From Actinomycetes bacterium (lineage in GTDB: Bacteria; Actinomycetota; Thermoleophilia; BMS3ABIN01), in assembly GCA_021791195.1 (NCBI GenBank), contig JAJYXB010000013.1, positions 19,050 to 83,049 on the forward strand: a DNA stretch of 64,000 nt, written 5' to 3'. The notes beneath the pieces were generated by a model. The model was not told where the DNA came from. It saw only the letters and a list, made by a program, of their open reading frames with translations, and ran no database searches. This document shows positions 1 to 9,076 of the stretch, piece by piece; positions within the stretch are counted from its first letter, which is position 1; each line of letters opens with the position of its first letter. Position numbers and translations under genes: made by a program.

Positions 1-175
1 TGGGCCGCGTGCCCGCCTGCGTCCCGGTGCCTGGCGACTGTTGCGGCGACGGTGACTGACTGCCGCACGATAGCGCCAGCGTCACGGAAACAACCAGCAG
101 AACAACCGCCGCCACGCCGGCCACCAGGGGCGCGTGCTTGAAATTATCAATTCTTCCCAAAATCTCGTCTAGCAT
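1..175 (-). CDS. Membrane-anchored protein of the pilus locus, C-terminus cut by window edge
   Basis: The frame begins with ATG at 175 and reads off the left edge, leaving 58 residues. A short polar N-terminus (MLDEILGRIDNFKHAP) precedes a hydrophobic segment at about residues 17-35, then a Cys and a Ser/Pro/Gln/Gly-rich stretch. The hydrophobic segment could be a membrane anchor. The sequence LALSC resembles a weak lipobox, but the usual Leu at -3 is absent. It lies 72 bp downstream of pilO on the same strand, so a pilus assembly role (for example a PilP-like protein) is possible. That comes from context only; the visible part is too short to assign. Confidence 0.55.
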   Translation of the reverse strand, partial: MLDEILGRIDNFKHAPLVAGVAAVVLLVVSVTLALSCGSQSPSPQQSPGTGTQAGTRP

Positions 176-247
176 TTTCTTACCTTACCCATTCACGGAG
201 CGAACGAGCCGCCCACATTCCTGCCGGCGCTACCAGTCTGGGCCGGC

Positions 248-961
248 CTACCTGCCACCGGACGCCCCGGCGCCGCTGGCGCTGCCCGGCGTTGTTGCCG
301 CGCCGGCGCTGCCACTACTGCCTGGCGCAGCGGCGCCCGGCCTGGCCGTTGTCGGCGGAGTGGTCATGAAAACGTTGATGTCCATCGACAGCATGATATG
401 TCCCGGTGTCACCTGTCCAGTCGACGAAACCGAAGGAAACTTGAAGCCGGAAACATCCGGCTGGCCGATCTTAATCGTCATGACGTTGATCAGACGGCCG
501 CTGACGTTGACATCGCTGCCTTCCATCCTGGCATAATTCTCCACCCTGTACAGGAAATCGTTGACGTCGAAGAAGCCGCCTTCAATCTTCAGCGTCAGCG
601 GGATAATCGTTGCGCCTGGGGTGCCGGCCACCGGAGCGCCCGGCTTGATATCCATGAAGCTGACGCCGGCGTCGGTGGCGGTTTGCTGCAGCTCGATCAT
701 CAGCGACGGCAGCTGGCTGTCGGTCGGAATCAGCTTGTCCAGCTTGATCAGGTCGCCCTCGGTCTGCTGGGCGGCCTTCCGCTGCTGATCGATTGTGGCC
801 AGCTTCTTCTTGTTGTCCTGCAGCTTGGCGTTTTCGCTGGAGATGTTGCTCTGCAGAGTCGCGTTTTCATCGCGTTTCGGGCTGATGAGCAGGAAGTACC
901 ACGCCACGAGCAATACCACAACGACAAGGCCGATGAGAATGCCTATGTCGCGCTTTTTCAT
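248..961 (-). CDS. pilO: Type IV pilus inner-membrane protein PilO
   Basis: A 237-residue bitopic membrane protein with a short basic N-terminus (MKKRDIG), one transmembrane segment at about residues 7-27, a coiled-coil region at about 30-80 and a compact ferredoxin-like PilO domain to about residue 200. The last 35 residues are a Pro/Gly/Ala/Ser/Thr tail of low complexity. PilO pairs with PilN in the inner-membrane alignment subcomplex that links the cytoplasmic PilM ring to the pilus machine. Its start overlaps the pilN stop by 4 nt, implying coupled translation. Assignment rests on length, topology and the pilM-pilN-pilO order. Confidence 0.85.
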   Translation of the reverse strand: MKKRDIGILIGLVVVVLLVAWYFLLISPKRDENATLQSNISSENAKLQDNKKKLATIDQQRKAAQQTEGDLIKLDKLIPTDSQLPSLMIELQQTATDAGVSFMDIKPGAPVAGTPGATIIPLTLKIEGGFFDVNDFLYRVENYARMEGSDVNVSGRLINVMTIKIGQPDVSGFKFPSVSSTGQVTPGHIMLSMDINVFMTTPPTTARPGAAAPGSSGSAGAATTPGSASGAGASGGR

Positions 962-1740
962 GGCGCTATCCCTCCGCCCGGCGAGGTTGGCGTGGTGATC
1001 GCCGGGCCGGCGGCGCCGCCAGGGTTAGCACTGGTGGTCGGCGTAGCGCCCGGTGTCGACGTGGTGCCGGCAGCCGGCGTGCTCGGCAGCGGCGTCACAG
1101 TCGCCGGCCCCGGCGCTGCCGAGGCCTGTCCGTTCTGCTTGAGAAAGGCGCCGATGCGAAAATGGATCGCCAGCGAAGCACCCAGTTTTTCCGTGTCGGC
1201 GCTGATCAGGGTGACGTTCTGCAGCGACGGCAGCAACCCCAGCCTGATCAGGAATGTCGCCACGGAAGGCATCGCCGCATTGTCGGTATAACCCTCGATG
1301 GTGATGTCCGGCGCTGACGGAGTGCTCCCGGCGGCTGCTTTGGGGGCTGTGCCGCCGGCGGTCACCGGCGTGCCGCTGACCGAGGCATTCAGCGATGTCA
1401 GCCAGATATCCGAAGGGATGACGAACGAGATGTCATCCAGGATCCGCGACCAGCGGACCCGCTGATCGTACACTGTCTTGACGCTGTTGAGCTTGGCCTG
1501 CTTCTGGTTCTGGATATCCTGATACTGCTGCAGCTCCTGCATCTGTTTGCCCAGGCTGGCGTTGGTTTTCTGCAGATTGGCATATTCCTGCCGTGAATTG
1601 TCAACCTGGCTGCTGTAATAGTAATAAGTCCCGCCCAGGGCGGCCAGCACCAGCACCGCTCCCGCGACCGGGAAGATGAATATCTGGCGCCGGAACTCAC
1701 GCGCCTGCTCTTCTTGGGGGACCAGATTGACTCTAGGCAT
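958..1740 (-). CDS. pilN: Type IV pilus assembly protein PilN
   Basis: A 260-residue protein that opens with MPRVNLVPQEE, the short cytoplasmic motif by which PilN binds the groove of PilM. One transmembrane helix follows at about residues 22-43, then a coiled coil at about 45-90 and the periplasmic-type PilN fold to about 200. The final 55 residues are a Pro/Thr/Gly/Ala tail like that of PilO. The start codon lies directly next to the pilM stop (1741), and the stop overlaps pilO, so pilMNO is one transcription unit. In a single-membrane cell the PilN/PilO fold would face the wall side. Confidence 0.88.
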   Translation of the reverse strand: MPRVNLVPQEEQAREFRRQIFIFPVAGAVLVLAALGGTYYYYSSQVDNSRQEYANLQKTNASLGKQMQELQQYQDIQNQKQAKLNSVKTVYDQRVRWSRILDDISFVIPSDIWLTSLNASVSGTPVTAGGTAPKAAAGSTPSAPDITIEGYTDNAAMPSVATFLIRLGLLPSLQNVTLISADTEKLGASLAIHFRIGAFLKQNGQASAAPGPATVTPLPSTPAAGTTSTPGATPTTSANPGGAAGPAITTPTSPGGGIAP

Positions 1741-3789
1741 TTATTCCTCGTCCTCCAGCGACAGGCCGATGGAGATCGCGAGCCGCGGCGCCAACGCACG
1801 GAGATCCTCGTCACTCAGACCCGATTTGTTTAAAGTCACCCTCGTCAGTGGATTGCCCATCTCCACGGTAAAGGGGAACACCTGCGACAGCTGCGCGTCC
1901 AGATTCGGCAGCATGGCGCCGCCGCCGCTCAACAGCAATTTTCCGATCGGGATCGACTTCTCCTGCGACATATAATAATCGAGAGACCGGCGGATCTCGT
2001 CAGCCAGAGCCTCTGTCGTGATCTCCAGGGCGCGCTGCACGTTTTCCTCCCGGGTCCGCTCTTCAGGACCGCCGGGTTCGATCGTGGGCGGGAAAAGATC
2101 GGGCTCGTTCCGCTGTGGCGACGGCGGCTCACCGCCGCCCGCAGAAAGTCCGCTGGCGCCGAACGGCGACCCGCCGCCGGCGCCGCTTTCCGGCGGTCCG
2201 CCAGGCCCGGCCGGTTCACCCTCGCCCGGCATGTTCTCTCCCGAGAAAGGTGGAATGATCTGCGTGTCGGCCTCCGGCGCGCCCTCTGCGGCCGCAAGGT
2301 TCTCCCCGGAGCCCGCGCCTCTTCCCGGCGCCGGCAGCCCGATCTGCACCTTCATCACTTCAGCATCAGCGAAGTTGATATTCAGCTGTTCCTGGACGGC
2401 CTTGGTAAAGTCGTCGCCACCAAAAGAGATAATGCGTGTAAACTGCGGCTCGCCGGCAACATCGACCACGAGATTGGTTACATCCGAAGCAATGTTGGCA
2501 ACCGCGACCGCGGACCCGGCGGGAGAGCCTTCATCGAGGAAGCTCCGCGTCACCATCGACCTGAGCAGCGCGAACGCCTGCAGATCGACGCTGGCAACCT
2601 GCAGCCGCGCCTTTTTGATGGCGTTGATAAAATCCATCACCATGTTTTTCTGCGCCGCTACGACCAGGACTTTCTGCTTCTGCACGCCATCCTCATCGGT
2701 AAAGCTGCCGAGAATGTGGTAATCGAATACGGCTTCATCGATCGGGATGGGGATGTAATCCTGCGCCTGGAACTCGATGGCAGAGCGCAGCTCCTTTCCG
2801 TCAAGCATGGGAAAGTCCAGCGACCGCACCACGATCTTCTGGTTCGCCAGCCCAAGGGAAACCTTCCTCCCTTTGATCTTGTAAGTCTTCCAGAACTCGC
2901 GGATGGCGAACGCCAGCCCTTCGACGTCGCGCACCTCGCCCTCCTGGATGAGCCCTTCAGGCAGCGAGTCCAGCGCCACCTGCAGTATCATCGAACCGGA
3001 AGTCTGATGACGCAGCCGCACCGCCGTGACCGAAGAACGGCCGAGGTCGAGACCGACAGGACTTGTCCGGGAACCGAACCCGGCTCCGCCCTTTTTGGGA
3101 TGCGCGGCCTTCTGCTTCGGGGGGGTTGGTTCTTTGGCTGCGGGTTCTTTCGTCTTTCTGGTAAACAGCGGTTTCCTCTCACGCCTGGGCTTGGCGGGTG
3201 GAACGGTATACGCTGCCGGCGCCCCTGCGGGCGCGGGCGGCCCGCTTGATGCCTTCTTTTTGGCGCCAAAAAGCGGCTTGCGCGGTTTCTTCTCACGCGG
3301 CGGTTTCTTCTCACGCGGCGGTTTTGCTTCACGCGGCATCTTCTGCCGCTGTTTTTTCTCCTGCGGCGGCTTGTCCTGCGCCGGCCGGGCGCCCTGTGCC
3401 GGAGCCGAGCCCTGAGGCTCCTTCGCCACACGCGGCCCCTTCCGGCCGAAAAGGCTCTTCTTCTCAGGCGGCGGCGTTGCCGTTGACGGGTTCTCGCTGC
3501 CTTCCTTTGCCTCGGCGGACGCCTGGTCTGCGGTCGGCGGCGGTGGCACAAGCCGTTCAGGCTTGGCCTGCTTCGGCCGCTTTTCTCCCGGGAAAGGAGC
3601 CGATTTCAGCCGCTTCCCCTTCTTCCCCGATTTTTTATGCGTGGGCATGGAGATGCCCTTGCCGCCGAAAAGTTTTTTTCGGGGCTTGGGAGGAAGCGGC
3701 GGCCGGACGTCACCACGCCCGGCGCCCGCATCGAGCGGTCCGCCAGGCGTTGCGTCTTTGCCTGATTTCTTCTTGAAGAAGCTTGCCAT
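1741..3789 (-). CDS. pilM: PilM-like pilus assembly ATPase with long basic N-terminal extension
   Basis: 682 residues against roughly 350 for ordinary PilM. The actin-like ASKHA fold starts near residue 245 (PVGLDLGRSSVTAVRL) and contains the PilM signatures DFPMLDGKELRSAIEFQA and KLLLSGGGAMLPNLD. Before it is an extension of about 240 residues rich in Lys, Pro and Arg. The extension carries four copies of a motif like K-x-L-F-G-x-K at about residues 38-44, 111-117, 171-177 and 206-212, plus three PREKKP-type hexapeptides at about 152-169. A second low-complexity Gly/Pro/Glu insertion of about 90 residues interrupts the ASKHA fold at about 500-590. PilM is the cytoplasmic ring protein that binds PilN. 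The extension's role is unknown. Confidence 0.85.
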   Translation of the reverse strand: MASFFKKKSGKDATPGGPLDAGAGRGDVRPPLPPKPRKKLFGGKGISMPTHKKSGKKGKRLKSAPFPGEKRPKQAKPERLVPPPPTADQASAEAKEGSENPSTATPPPEKKSLFGRKGPRVAKEPQGSAPAQGARPAQDKPPQEKKQRQKMPREAKPPREKKPPREKKPRKPLFGAKKKASSGPPAPAGAPAAYTVPPAKPRRERKPLFTRKTKEPAAKEPTPPKQKAAHPKKGGAGFGSRTSPVGLDLGRSSVTAVRLRHQTSGSMILQVALDSLPEGLIQEGEVRDVEGLAFAIREFWKTYKIKGRKVSLGLANQKIVVRSLDFPMLDGKELRSAIEFQAQDYIPIPIDEAVFDYHILGSFTDEDGVQKQKVLVVAAQKNMVMDFINAIKKARLQVASVDLQAFALLRSMVTRSFLDEGSPAGSAVAVANIASDVTNLVVDVAGEPQFTRIISFGGDDFTKAVQEQLNINFADAEVMKVQIGLPAPGRGAGSGENLAAAEGAPEADTQIIPPFSGENMPGEGEPAGPGGPPESGAGGGSPFGASGLSAGGGEPPSPQRNEPDLFPPTIEPGGPEERTREENVQRALEITTEALADEIRRSLDYYMSQEKSIPIGKLLLSGGGAMLPNLDAQLSQVFPFTVEMGNPLTRVTLNKSGLSDEDLRALAPRLAISIGLSLEDEE
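3283..3336 (-). repeat. Three tandem 18-bp units inside pilM
   Basis: The units are 3283-3300, 3301-3318 and 3319-3336. The first two are identical and the third differs at a few bases. Each encodes PREKKP or PREAKP on the minus strand, so the repeat keeps the pilM frame and expands the basic N-terminal extension. Confidence 0.9.
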
Positions 3790-3796
3790 ATTCAGT

Positions 3797-4048
3797 TCAT
3801 CGCGCGGCCAGCCGCACGCAAAGCCAGCCCCGTAAGGAGCTGTGGATTAGTTTCGAGATTGGCATGACATATCCTTTTAACCTGGCTTCGAACGCCTGCG
3901 CCGTCTTCTTGCGCTGGGTCTTCTTGCGCTGGGGATCGCCGCTGACGGCCGGAACGGAAAAACCTGGAAAATCGTTCCCCTTAACGGCAACAGCCGCCAA
4001 ATACTTGAGCTCAGACTTGAGCTCGGATCCAAGCCTAGACCTGGTCAT
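3797..4048 (-). CDS. Possible small basic protein overlapping the end of trpC
   Basis: An 83-residue frame starting MTRSRLGSELKSELKYL. Its ATG at 4046-4048 lies inside the last codons of trpC in another frame and is preceded by GGGAGG with 7 nt spacing, a good ribosome binding site. It fills the otherwise empty trpC-pilM gap. It is basic, with an in-frame duplication of QRKKT encoded by a perfect 15-bp tandem repeat (3903-3932), and ends in a moderately hydrophobic segment. I recognise no family. Codon use is less GC-biased than in the neighbours, so this could also be a chance frame in an intergenic region. Confidence 0.35.
   Translation of the reverse strand: MTRSRLGSELKSELKYLAAVAVKGNDFPGFSVPAVSGDPQRKKTQRKKTAQAFEARLKGYVMPISKLIHSSLRGWLCVRLAAR
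3903..3932. repeat. Perfect 15-bp tandem duplication
   Basis: The unit GTCTTCTTGCGCTGG occurs at 3903-3917 and again at 3918-3932. It lies in the trpC-pilM gap and stays in phase with the possible 83-residue frame there. A shorter imperfect 12-bp duplication (TTGAGCTCAGAC / TTGAGCTCGGAT) follows at about 4004-4027. Confidence 0.9.
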
Positions 4049-4823
4049 GCAACAGCCTCCCGAGCGATTCAGCGGGATCGCTGCTGCGCATGAGCGACTC
4101 GCCAACCAGCACCGCCGCAACCCCGGCGGCGGCCAGACGCTTGACGTCCGCGGCATCCCTGATGCCGCTTTCGCTGACCACGGGCATCCCACTGGGGACA
4201 AACTCTATCAGATTTATGGTCGTATCCAAATCAACACTGAAAGTTTTCAGATCGCGGTTGTTGATGCCGATGAGGGCTACGCCGGCGTCGAGCGCGATGT
4301 CAAGCTCGGCGCGGTTATGAACTTCCACCAGGCATTCCAGCCCCGCCAGCGACGCCACGCTGAAGAGCTCGTTCAGCTCACGAAGACCAAGGGCGGCCAC
4401 GATCAGAAGGATGGCGTCCGCGCCGGCAGCGGCGGCCTCCCAGACCTGGTAGGGGTCGATGATGAAATCCTTCCTCAAAACGGGCAGGCCGCAAGCTGCC
4501 CGCACCGCCACCAGGTCGGCAAGGCTGCCCTTGAAATGACGCTCCTCGGTAAGGACCGAGACCGCAGCGGCGCCGGCGCCCTCATAGGCGGCCGCCGTGG
4601 CGGCCACATCCACATCGGGATGGATGTCGCCCCGTGAAGGCGAGGCGCGTTTGATCTCGGCGATGACCGAGGTGCCAGGTTCGCGGACCGCGCCGATCAG
4701 CGAACGGCCATGCCGCGGTGCCGGGCGGACGCTGTCGCGCAGCGCATCGAGGGGCCGTTCCAGTTTTCTCTTCGAGAGATCCTGCCTGGTAGTATTCAAA
4801 ATCCTGCTTAGGAATTCGGGCAA
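4035..4823 (-). CDS. trpC: Indole-3-glycerol phosphate synthase
   Basis: 262 residues, normal for TrpC. It closes the indole ring of tryptophan from CdRP in the cytoplasm. Motifs visible are VIAEIKRASPSRG (catalytic Lys and substrate loop), VLRKDFIIDPYQ (second catalytic Lys), GINNRDLKTF and PVVSESGI (phosphate binding), arranged as in a TIM barrel. The start is TTG at 4823, with AAGGAAG a few bases upstream. It lies 9 bp after trpD in the trpE-trpG-trpD-trpC order; trpF, trpB and trpA do not follow within the window. Confidence 0.96.
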   Translation of the reverse strand: MPEFLSRILNTTRQDLSKRKLERPLDALRDSVRPAPRHGRSLIGAVREPGTSVIAEIKRASPSRGDIHPDVDVAATAAAYEGAGAAAVSVLTEERHFKGSLADLVAVRAACGLPVLRKDFIIDPYQVWEAAAAGADAILLIVAALGLRELNELFSVASLAGLECLVEVHNRAELDIALDAGVALIGINNRDLKTFSVDLDTTINLIEFVPSGMPVVSESGIRDAADVKRLAAAGVAAVLVGESLMRSSDPAESLGRLLHDQV

Positions 4824-4832
4824 GAAACTTCC

Positions 4833-5870
4833 TTAGGGGGATGAGCTGGTGCGTGAGGCCTGGATGTAAGTATCGAGCTTGTTGCGGGCAGAGCCATTGT
4901 CAATACTATCGGCCGCCAACCGGACTCCTTCACTGATATTTTCAGCGGCCCCGGCGGCGTAAAGCGCCGCGCCCGCATTCAGCAGTACGATATCGCGCCG
5001 GACACCGGTCTCCCCGTCGAGGATGCTGGTCAGGATGCGGGCATTGTCTTCAGCGCTGCCGCCCCGGAGCATATCGCTCCCGGTGGCGGGCTCGAGTCCG
5101 AAATCGCGGGGCTCGATCGTGAATTTTTTGACGCCCGCGGGGCTGACCTCGGCAACATCGGTAGGCCCGGTGATGGTGATCTCGTCCAGGCCGTCGCTGC
5201 CGTGCACCACCAGTCCGTGACTGCAGCCCAGGCGCATGAGCGCCTCGGCGATCACATCGACGTAGCGGACGTCGGAGACTCCGATCAGTTGAAAAGCGGC
5301 GCCTGCCGGATTGGTCAGCGGCCCGAGAAAGTTGAAGATGGTGCGCACTCCCAGTTCGCGGCGTACCGGTATCACATGCTTCATCGCCTGATGGTGCAGT
5401 GGCGCGTACATGAAGCCGATGCCGGTCTCGCCGATCAGCCGGCCGACGTCAGCGGGCGATATCTCCAGATCGGCCCCCAGCGCTTCCAGCACGTCGGCGC
5501 TGCCGCACTGGCTGGTGGCGCTGCGGTTGCCGTGCTTGGCCACGCTGGCATCGGCGCCGGCCACCACGAACGCGGCGGTGGTGGAGATGTTGAAGGTGTG
5601 CGACTTGTCGCCGCCGGTGCCGCAGGTGTCGATCACATCCTGGCTGCCGGCGTCGACCTTGAGCGAGAAGCGCCGCATCGTTTTAGCCAGGCCGACGATC
5701 TCCTGCACCTTCTCCCCCTTGGTGCGCAGGGCAACGAGAAAGCCGGCCGTCTGCACCTCGCTGGAGTTGCCGGACATGATCTGCTCCAGCACCGACGCGG
5801 CCTCGGCCTCGGTAAGGTCGATGCCCTCCGCGAGGCGGTCGATGGCGTATGTCAGAATCTCGTTTGGCAT
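4833..5870 (-). CDS. trpD: Anthranilate phosphoribosyltransferase
   Basis: 345 residues, full length. It transfers the phosphoribosyl group of PRPP to anthranilate. DTCGTGGDKSHTFNIST is the PRPP-binding glycine loop with the Asp/Ser that follow, KHGNRSATSQCGSADVLEALG is split by the family's conserved KHGNR anthranilate site, and HHQAMKHVIPVRRELGVRT and NAGAALYAAG are further family blocks. It stands in the trp run, 18 bp after trpG. Confidence 0.97.
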   Translation of the reverse strand: MPNEILTYAIDRLAEGIDLTEAEAASVLEQIMSGNSSEVQTAGFLVALRTKGEKVQEIVGLAKTMRRFSLKVDAGSQDVIDTCGTGGDKSHTFNISTTAAFVVAGADASVAKHGNRSATSQCGSADVLEALGADLEISPADVGRLIGETGIGFMYAPLHHQAMKHVIPVRRELGVRTIFNFLGPLTNPAGAAFQLIGVSDVRYVDVIAEALMRLGCSHGLVVHGSDGLDEITITGPTDVAEVSPAGVKKFTIEPRDFGLEPATGSDMLRGGSAEDNARILTSILDGETGVRRDIVLLNAGAALYAAGAAENISEGVRLAADSIDNGSARNKLDTYIQASRTSSSP

Positions 5871-5888
5871 GGCGTCTTTCTGCAGCTG

Positions 5889-6524
5889 CTAGCCTTCCTC
5901 TCCGATCTGCATATCGAGGAAATTCCTGAGGATCTCCCGGCCGGGCGCGGTCAGAATGCTCTCCGGATGAAACTGCACACCTTCCAGCGCCGCCAGCCGC
6001 CGGTGGCGGCAGCCCATGACGACATTATCTTCGGTCCAGGCGGTCACTTCCAGTTCATCGGGAACCGGGGTGGCCAGCACCAGCGAGTGGTACCGCGTCG
6101 CCGTGAACGGGCTCTCGATGCCGGCGAATATCGTCTTGCCATCATGAAAGATCCCTGATGTCTTGCCGTGCACCGGCGCCTCGCCCCGGACGATGCTACC
6201 GCCGAAGACCTGGCCGATGGACTGGTGCCCCAGGCAGACGCCCAGCAGCGGGATCCGCCCGCCGAACTCCCGCACTACCGCCATCGAGACGCCGGCCTCG
6301 TTGGGCGTACACGGTCCCGGCGAGATAACGATGTGATCCGGAGCGCGTCCGGCGACGCCGGCCACGTCGATGCGATCGTTGCGAAACACCTCTACCTGGG
6401 CGCCGATCTCGCCCAGGAACTGCACCAGGTTATACGTAAAAGAATCGTAGTTGTCAATCACCAGGACGCGGCTCGCCCGCGCATTCCCCGGCTCCGGTTT
6501 CCTGGCAGCCGCCGTCATTCCCAC
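5889..6524 (-). CDS. trpG: Anthranilate synthase glutamine amidotransferase subunit
   Basis: 211 residues, a class I glutamine amidotransferase that feeds ammonia to TrpE (and may serve aminodeoxychorismate synthase, as PabA). LGVCLGHQSIGQ holds the nucleophile Cys, GVQFHPES the catalytic His and Glu, and SPGPCTPNEAG is typical of TrpG/PabA. The ATG at 6524 overlaps the trpE stop by 10 nt and adds about 19 residues before the family start RVLVIDNYDSFTYN, so a somewhat later start is possible. Confidence 0.95.
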   Translation of the reverse strand: MGMTAAARKPEPGNARASRVLVIDNYDSFTYNLVQFLGEIGAQVEVFRNDRIDVAGVAGRAPDHIVISPGPCTPNEAGVSMAVVREFGGRIPLLGVCLGHQSIGQVFGGSIVRGEAPVHGKTSGIFHDGKTIFAGIESPFTATRYHSLVLATPVPDELEVTAWTEDNVVMGCRHRRLAALEGVQFHPESILTAPGREILRNFLDMQIGEEG

Positions 6525-8032
6525 TCCACCTGTTCCTGCGCCAGTTCGATGGCGGCAAACAGCGCCCGCGCCTTGTTGGCGGATTCCTCATATTCACGGG
6601 CCGGCACGGAATCAGCGACGACGCCGCCGCCAGCCTGCACGTAAGCGTTGCCGTCCTTGAGGACGATAGTGCGGATGCAGATGCAGGTGTCGAGCTCGCC
6701 GTTGAAGCTGAGATAACCGATAGCGCCGGCATACGAGCCGCGTTTGACCGGCTCCAGCTCGTCGATGATCTGCATGGCGCGGATCTTGGGAGCACCGGAA
6801 ACGGTGCCGGCGGGAAAGGCCGATTTCAGCGCGTCGGTGGCCTTAAGCCCCTCCTTCAGCCTGCCCACCACCACCGAGACGATATGCATCACATGCGAGT
6901 AATACTCGATCCGCATCAGGTCGACCACCTCGACCGTGCCGGGCTCGCACACGCGGCCCAGATCGTTGCGGCCCAGGTCCACCAGCATGATGTGCTCCGC
7001 CAGCTCCTTCTCGTCCGCCAGCAGGTCGTCGGCCAGGCGGCGGTCCTCCTCCGGCGTGGCTCCCCGCGGGCGCGTGCCGGCGATCGGCCGCGTCTCCACC
7101 CAGCCGCGGTTGACCTTGATCAGCGGCTCGGGCGAAGAGCCGACCAGAGCGAAATCAGTGAAATTTATGTAATACATGTATGGCGACGGATTAACCGTGC
7201 GCAGGCCGCGGTAGATACCGAACGGCGACACCTGCGTCTCGACCCGGAAGCGCTGCGACGGCACCACCTGGAAGGCGTCGCCCGCCTTGATGTATTCCCT
7301 GATCTTCTCCACCGCCGCCTCGAAACCGGCGCGCTCGAAATTGGAATCGGGCTCGGCCACGGCGCCGCGCCGGTGGCTGGCAGCCGGCTTGAGCGGCTGC
7401 GACAGCAACCGTTTCAGCTCGCGCACGCGGCCGCAGGCGGCATCGTAGGCCTGCTCCAGGCCGGCGCCATCCTCCACCAGCACGTTGGCCAGCAGCAGGA
7501 TGGTGTGCTTCAGGTGGTCGAAGATGACGATCGAGTCGGTGACGAGGAAGGCCATGTCCGGCAGCCCGAGCGTGTCCGGGTTCGGCGGCGGCAGCTCCTC
7601 GACCCAGCGCACCAGATCGTAGCCGAACAGGCCGACGGCGCCGCCGATAAAGGGCGGCAACTGTTCCAGCTCGGGCGCGCGGTAGCGCGAGAGATATTCC
7701 CCGACGAAGCCGAACGGATCGTCGCTGGCCACCTCGGTGAGCGCGTCGCGCTCCTTCACCGTCATCTCGCCGCCGCTGAAACTGATGACCGCCCGTGGAT
7801 CGCAGCCAAGAAAGGAATAGCGGCCGATGCGTTCGCCCTGCTCCGCGCTTTCCAGCAGGAAGGAGTTCTCCCTTGCGCCCAGCTTCAGGAACGCGGACAC
7901 CGGCGTCTCCAAATCGGAGATGAAACTGTGGTACACGGGGATAAGGTTGTACTGCTTGCCCAGCGCCCGCACTTCTTCCAGCGAAGGGTGGATATCCAGC
8001 CCGGGCCCGGCGGCGGTCCCGGTTACTTCCAT
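6515..8032 (-). CDS. trpE: Anthranilate synthase component I
   Basis: 505 residues. It converts chorismate plus ammonia to anthranilate, the committed step to tryptophan. Near the N-terminus [17 protein letters not shown] carries the LLES tryptophan-feedback site. The chorismate-binding half shows [27 protein letters not shown] and [15 protein letters not shown]. The start overlaps the end of hisIE by 10 nt and the stop overlaps trpG, so the genes are translationally coupled. Confidence 0.96.
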   Translation of the reverse strand: MEVTGTAAGPGLDIHPSLEEVRALGKQYNLIPVYHSFISDLETPVSAFLKLGARENSFLLESAEQGERIGRYSFLGCDPRAVISFSGGEMTVKERDALTEVASDDPFGFVGEYLSRYRAPELEQLPPFIGGAVGLFGYDLVRWVEELPPPNPDTLGLPDMAFLVTDSIVIFDHLKHTILLLANVLVEDGAGLEQAYDAACGRVRELKRLLSQPLKPAASHRRGAVAEPDSNFERAGFEAAVEKIREYIKAGDAFQVVPSQRFRVETQVSPFGIYRGLRTVNPSPYMYYINFTDFALVGSSPEPLIKVNRGWVETRPIAGTRPRGATPEEDRRLADDLLADEKELAEHIMLVDLGRNDLGRVCEPGTVEVVDLMRIEYYSHVMHIVSVVVGRLKEGLKATDALKSAFPAGTVSGAPKIRAMQIIDELEPVKRGSYAGAIGYLSFNGELDTCICIRTIVLKDGNAYVQAGGGVVADSVPAREYEESANKARALFAAIELAQEQVEWE

Positions 8033-8652
8033 CGGCCCAGCAACTCCTGCTCCACCTCGGTGAGAGAAACTCCCTGCCGCGCCAGCAGCACGCCGACGTG
8101 GTAAAAGAGATCGGCGGCTTCGTAAATGACCTCATCGCGGTCGCCGCCCTTGGCCGCGACGATCAGCTCCGCGGACTCCTCGCCGACTTTCTTCAGGATG
8201 GCGTCGGTGCCCTTCTCGAACAAGCTGGTAGTGTAGGAGCCCGGCGGCATCAGGCGCCGGCGCTCGTCGATCAGATCGTAGAGGCGGGCCAGCGTCTCGT
8301 AGACAGCAGGCGTCAGCGGCTCGCCGCCGAAGGAACGGTGGAAACAGGTGTGCTCGCCGGTATGGCAGGCGGGGCCGCGCTGCTCGGCCAGGATCAGCAG
8401 CGTATCGATGTCGCAGTCATAGCGGAGCGACCTGACGAACTGGAAGTGGCCGCTGGTCTCGCCCTTGTTCCACAGCTTCTGGCGCGAGCGGCTCCAGAAC
8501 CAGGTGCGGCCGGTCTGAATCGTCTTCTGGAGGGATTCCTGATTCATGTAGGCCAGCATCAGCACCTCGCCCGTGAACCAGTCCTGCACGATCGCCGGAA
8601 TCAACCCGCGGTCGTCAAAAGTGAGATCGGTTATGGAGATGGGATCGGACAC
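8023..8652 (-). CDS. hisI: Bifunctional phosphoribosyl-AMP cyclohydrolase / phosphoribosyl-ATP diphosphatase
   Basis: 209 residues, a HisI-HisE fusion for steps 2 and 3 of histidine synthesis. The HisI part (about 1-115) has [18 protein letters not shown] and the zinc-site segment [16 protein letters not shown]. The HisE part (about 118-209) has [17 protein letters not shown] and [14 protein letters not shown]. It stands at the head of the trp genes rather than in a his operon, giving a mixed amino-acid unit. The fusion is common in many phyla. Confidence 0.95.
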   Translation of the reverse strand: MSDPISITDLTFDDRGLIPAIVQDWFTGEVLMLAYMNQESLQKTIQTGRTWFWSRSRQKLWNKGETSGHFQFVRSLRYDCDIDTLLILAEQRGPACHTGEHTCFHRSFGGEPLTPAVYETLARLYDLIDERRRLMPPGSYTTSLFEKGTDAILKKVGEESAELIVAAKGGDRDEVIYEAADLFYHVGVLLARQGVSLTEVEQELLGRWK

Positions 8653-8704
8653 GGGTTGATTCTACTAAACCCCGTGTTTTTATGGTAGCTGGAGCGGCCC
8701 CGCC

Positions 8705-8986
8705 TCAATCATTCGCAGCCGAAGGAACCTTCACGTAGCCGTCCCTGATCGCCTGCGTCCGGCAGTGCGGACATATCACCACGGCGCTTCCTCCATCCGC
8801 GCTACGGAACAGATCGGTCCTTTCCCCGGTGAGGATGGTCCGGCCGCAACGGGCGCAGATATCCTGATAGAGCCGGGGTTTGATCTCGCGACGCTTCCCG
8901 GACAGAAGCGGCTTCTGATTGAAAGGATCGTTGTCGGCGTCGTAGTTGGAGATGTTCTTTTTAAAAAGCGTTCCCAGTCCGATCAT
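8705..8986 (-). CDS. Small zinc-ribbon protein of unknown function
   Basis: 93 residues from the ATG at 8986, preceded by a GCGGGG purine stretch; a GTG nine bases further upstream is also in frame. The protein has two CxxC pairs, CARCGRTIL and CPHCRTQAI, about 32 residues apart, the layout of a zinc ribbon or rubredoxin-like knuckle. The N-terminus FKKNISNYDADNDPF is polar. It is the first gene after the deoC terminator and may head the hisIE-trp unit, being 52 bp from hisIE. I recognise no named family. Confidence 0.75.
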   Translation of the reverse strand: MIGLGTLFKKNISNYDADNDPFNQKPLLSGKRREIKPRLYQDICARCGRTILTGERTDLFRSADGGSAVVICPHCRTQAIRDGYVKVPSAAND

Positions 8987-9076
8987 GGCGCACACCCCGC
9001 TTTACATCGGCTAACAAGTCCGCATTTCTTGTTCCCGGAAGCATAGAAATTTAACGTGACCAGGGAAACGGCTCAG

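Noticed and set aside
8655..8685. ACACGGG/CCCGTGT hairpin followed by TTTTT on the plus strand next to hisIE
   Set aside because: It is oriented for the plus strand, where no upstream gene exists; part of it is hisIE 5' sequence, so chance or a weak antisense signal is more likely.
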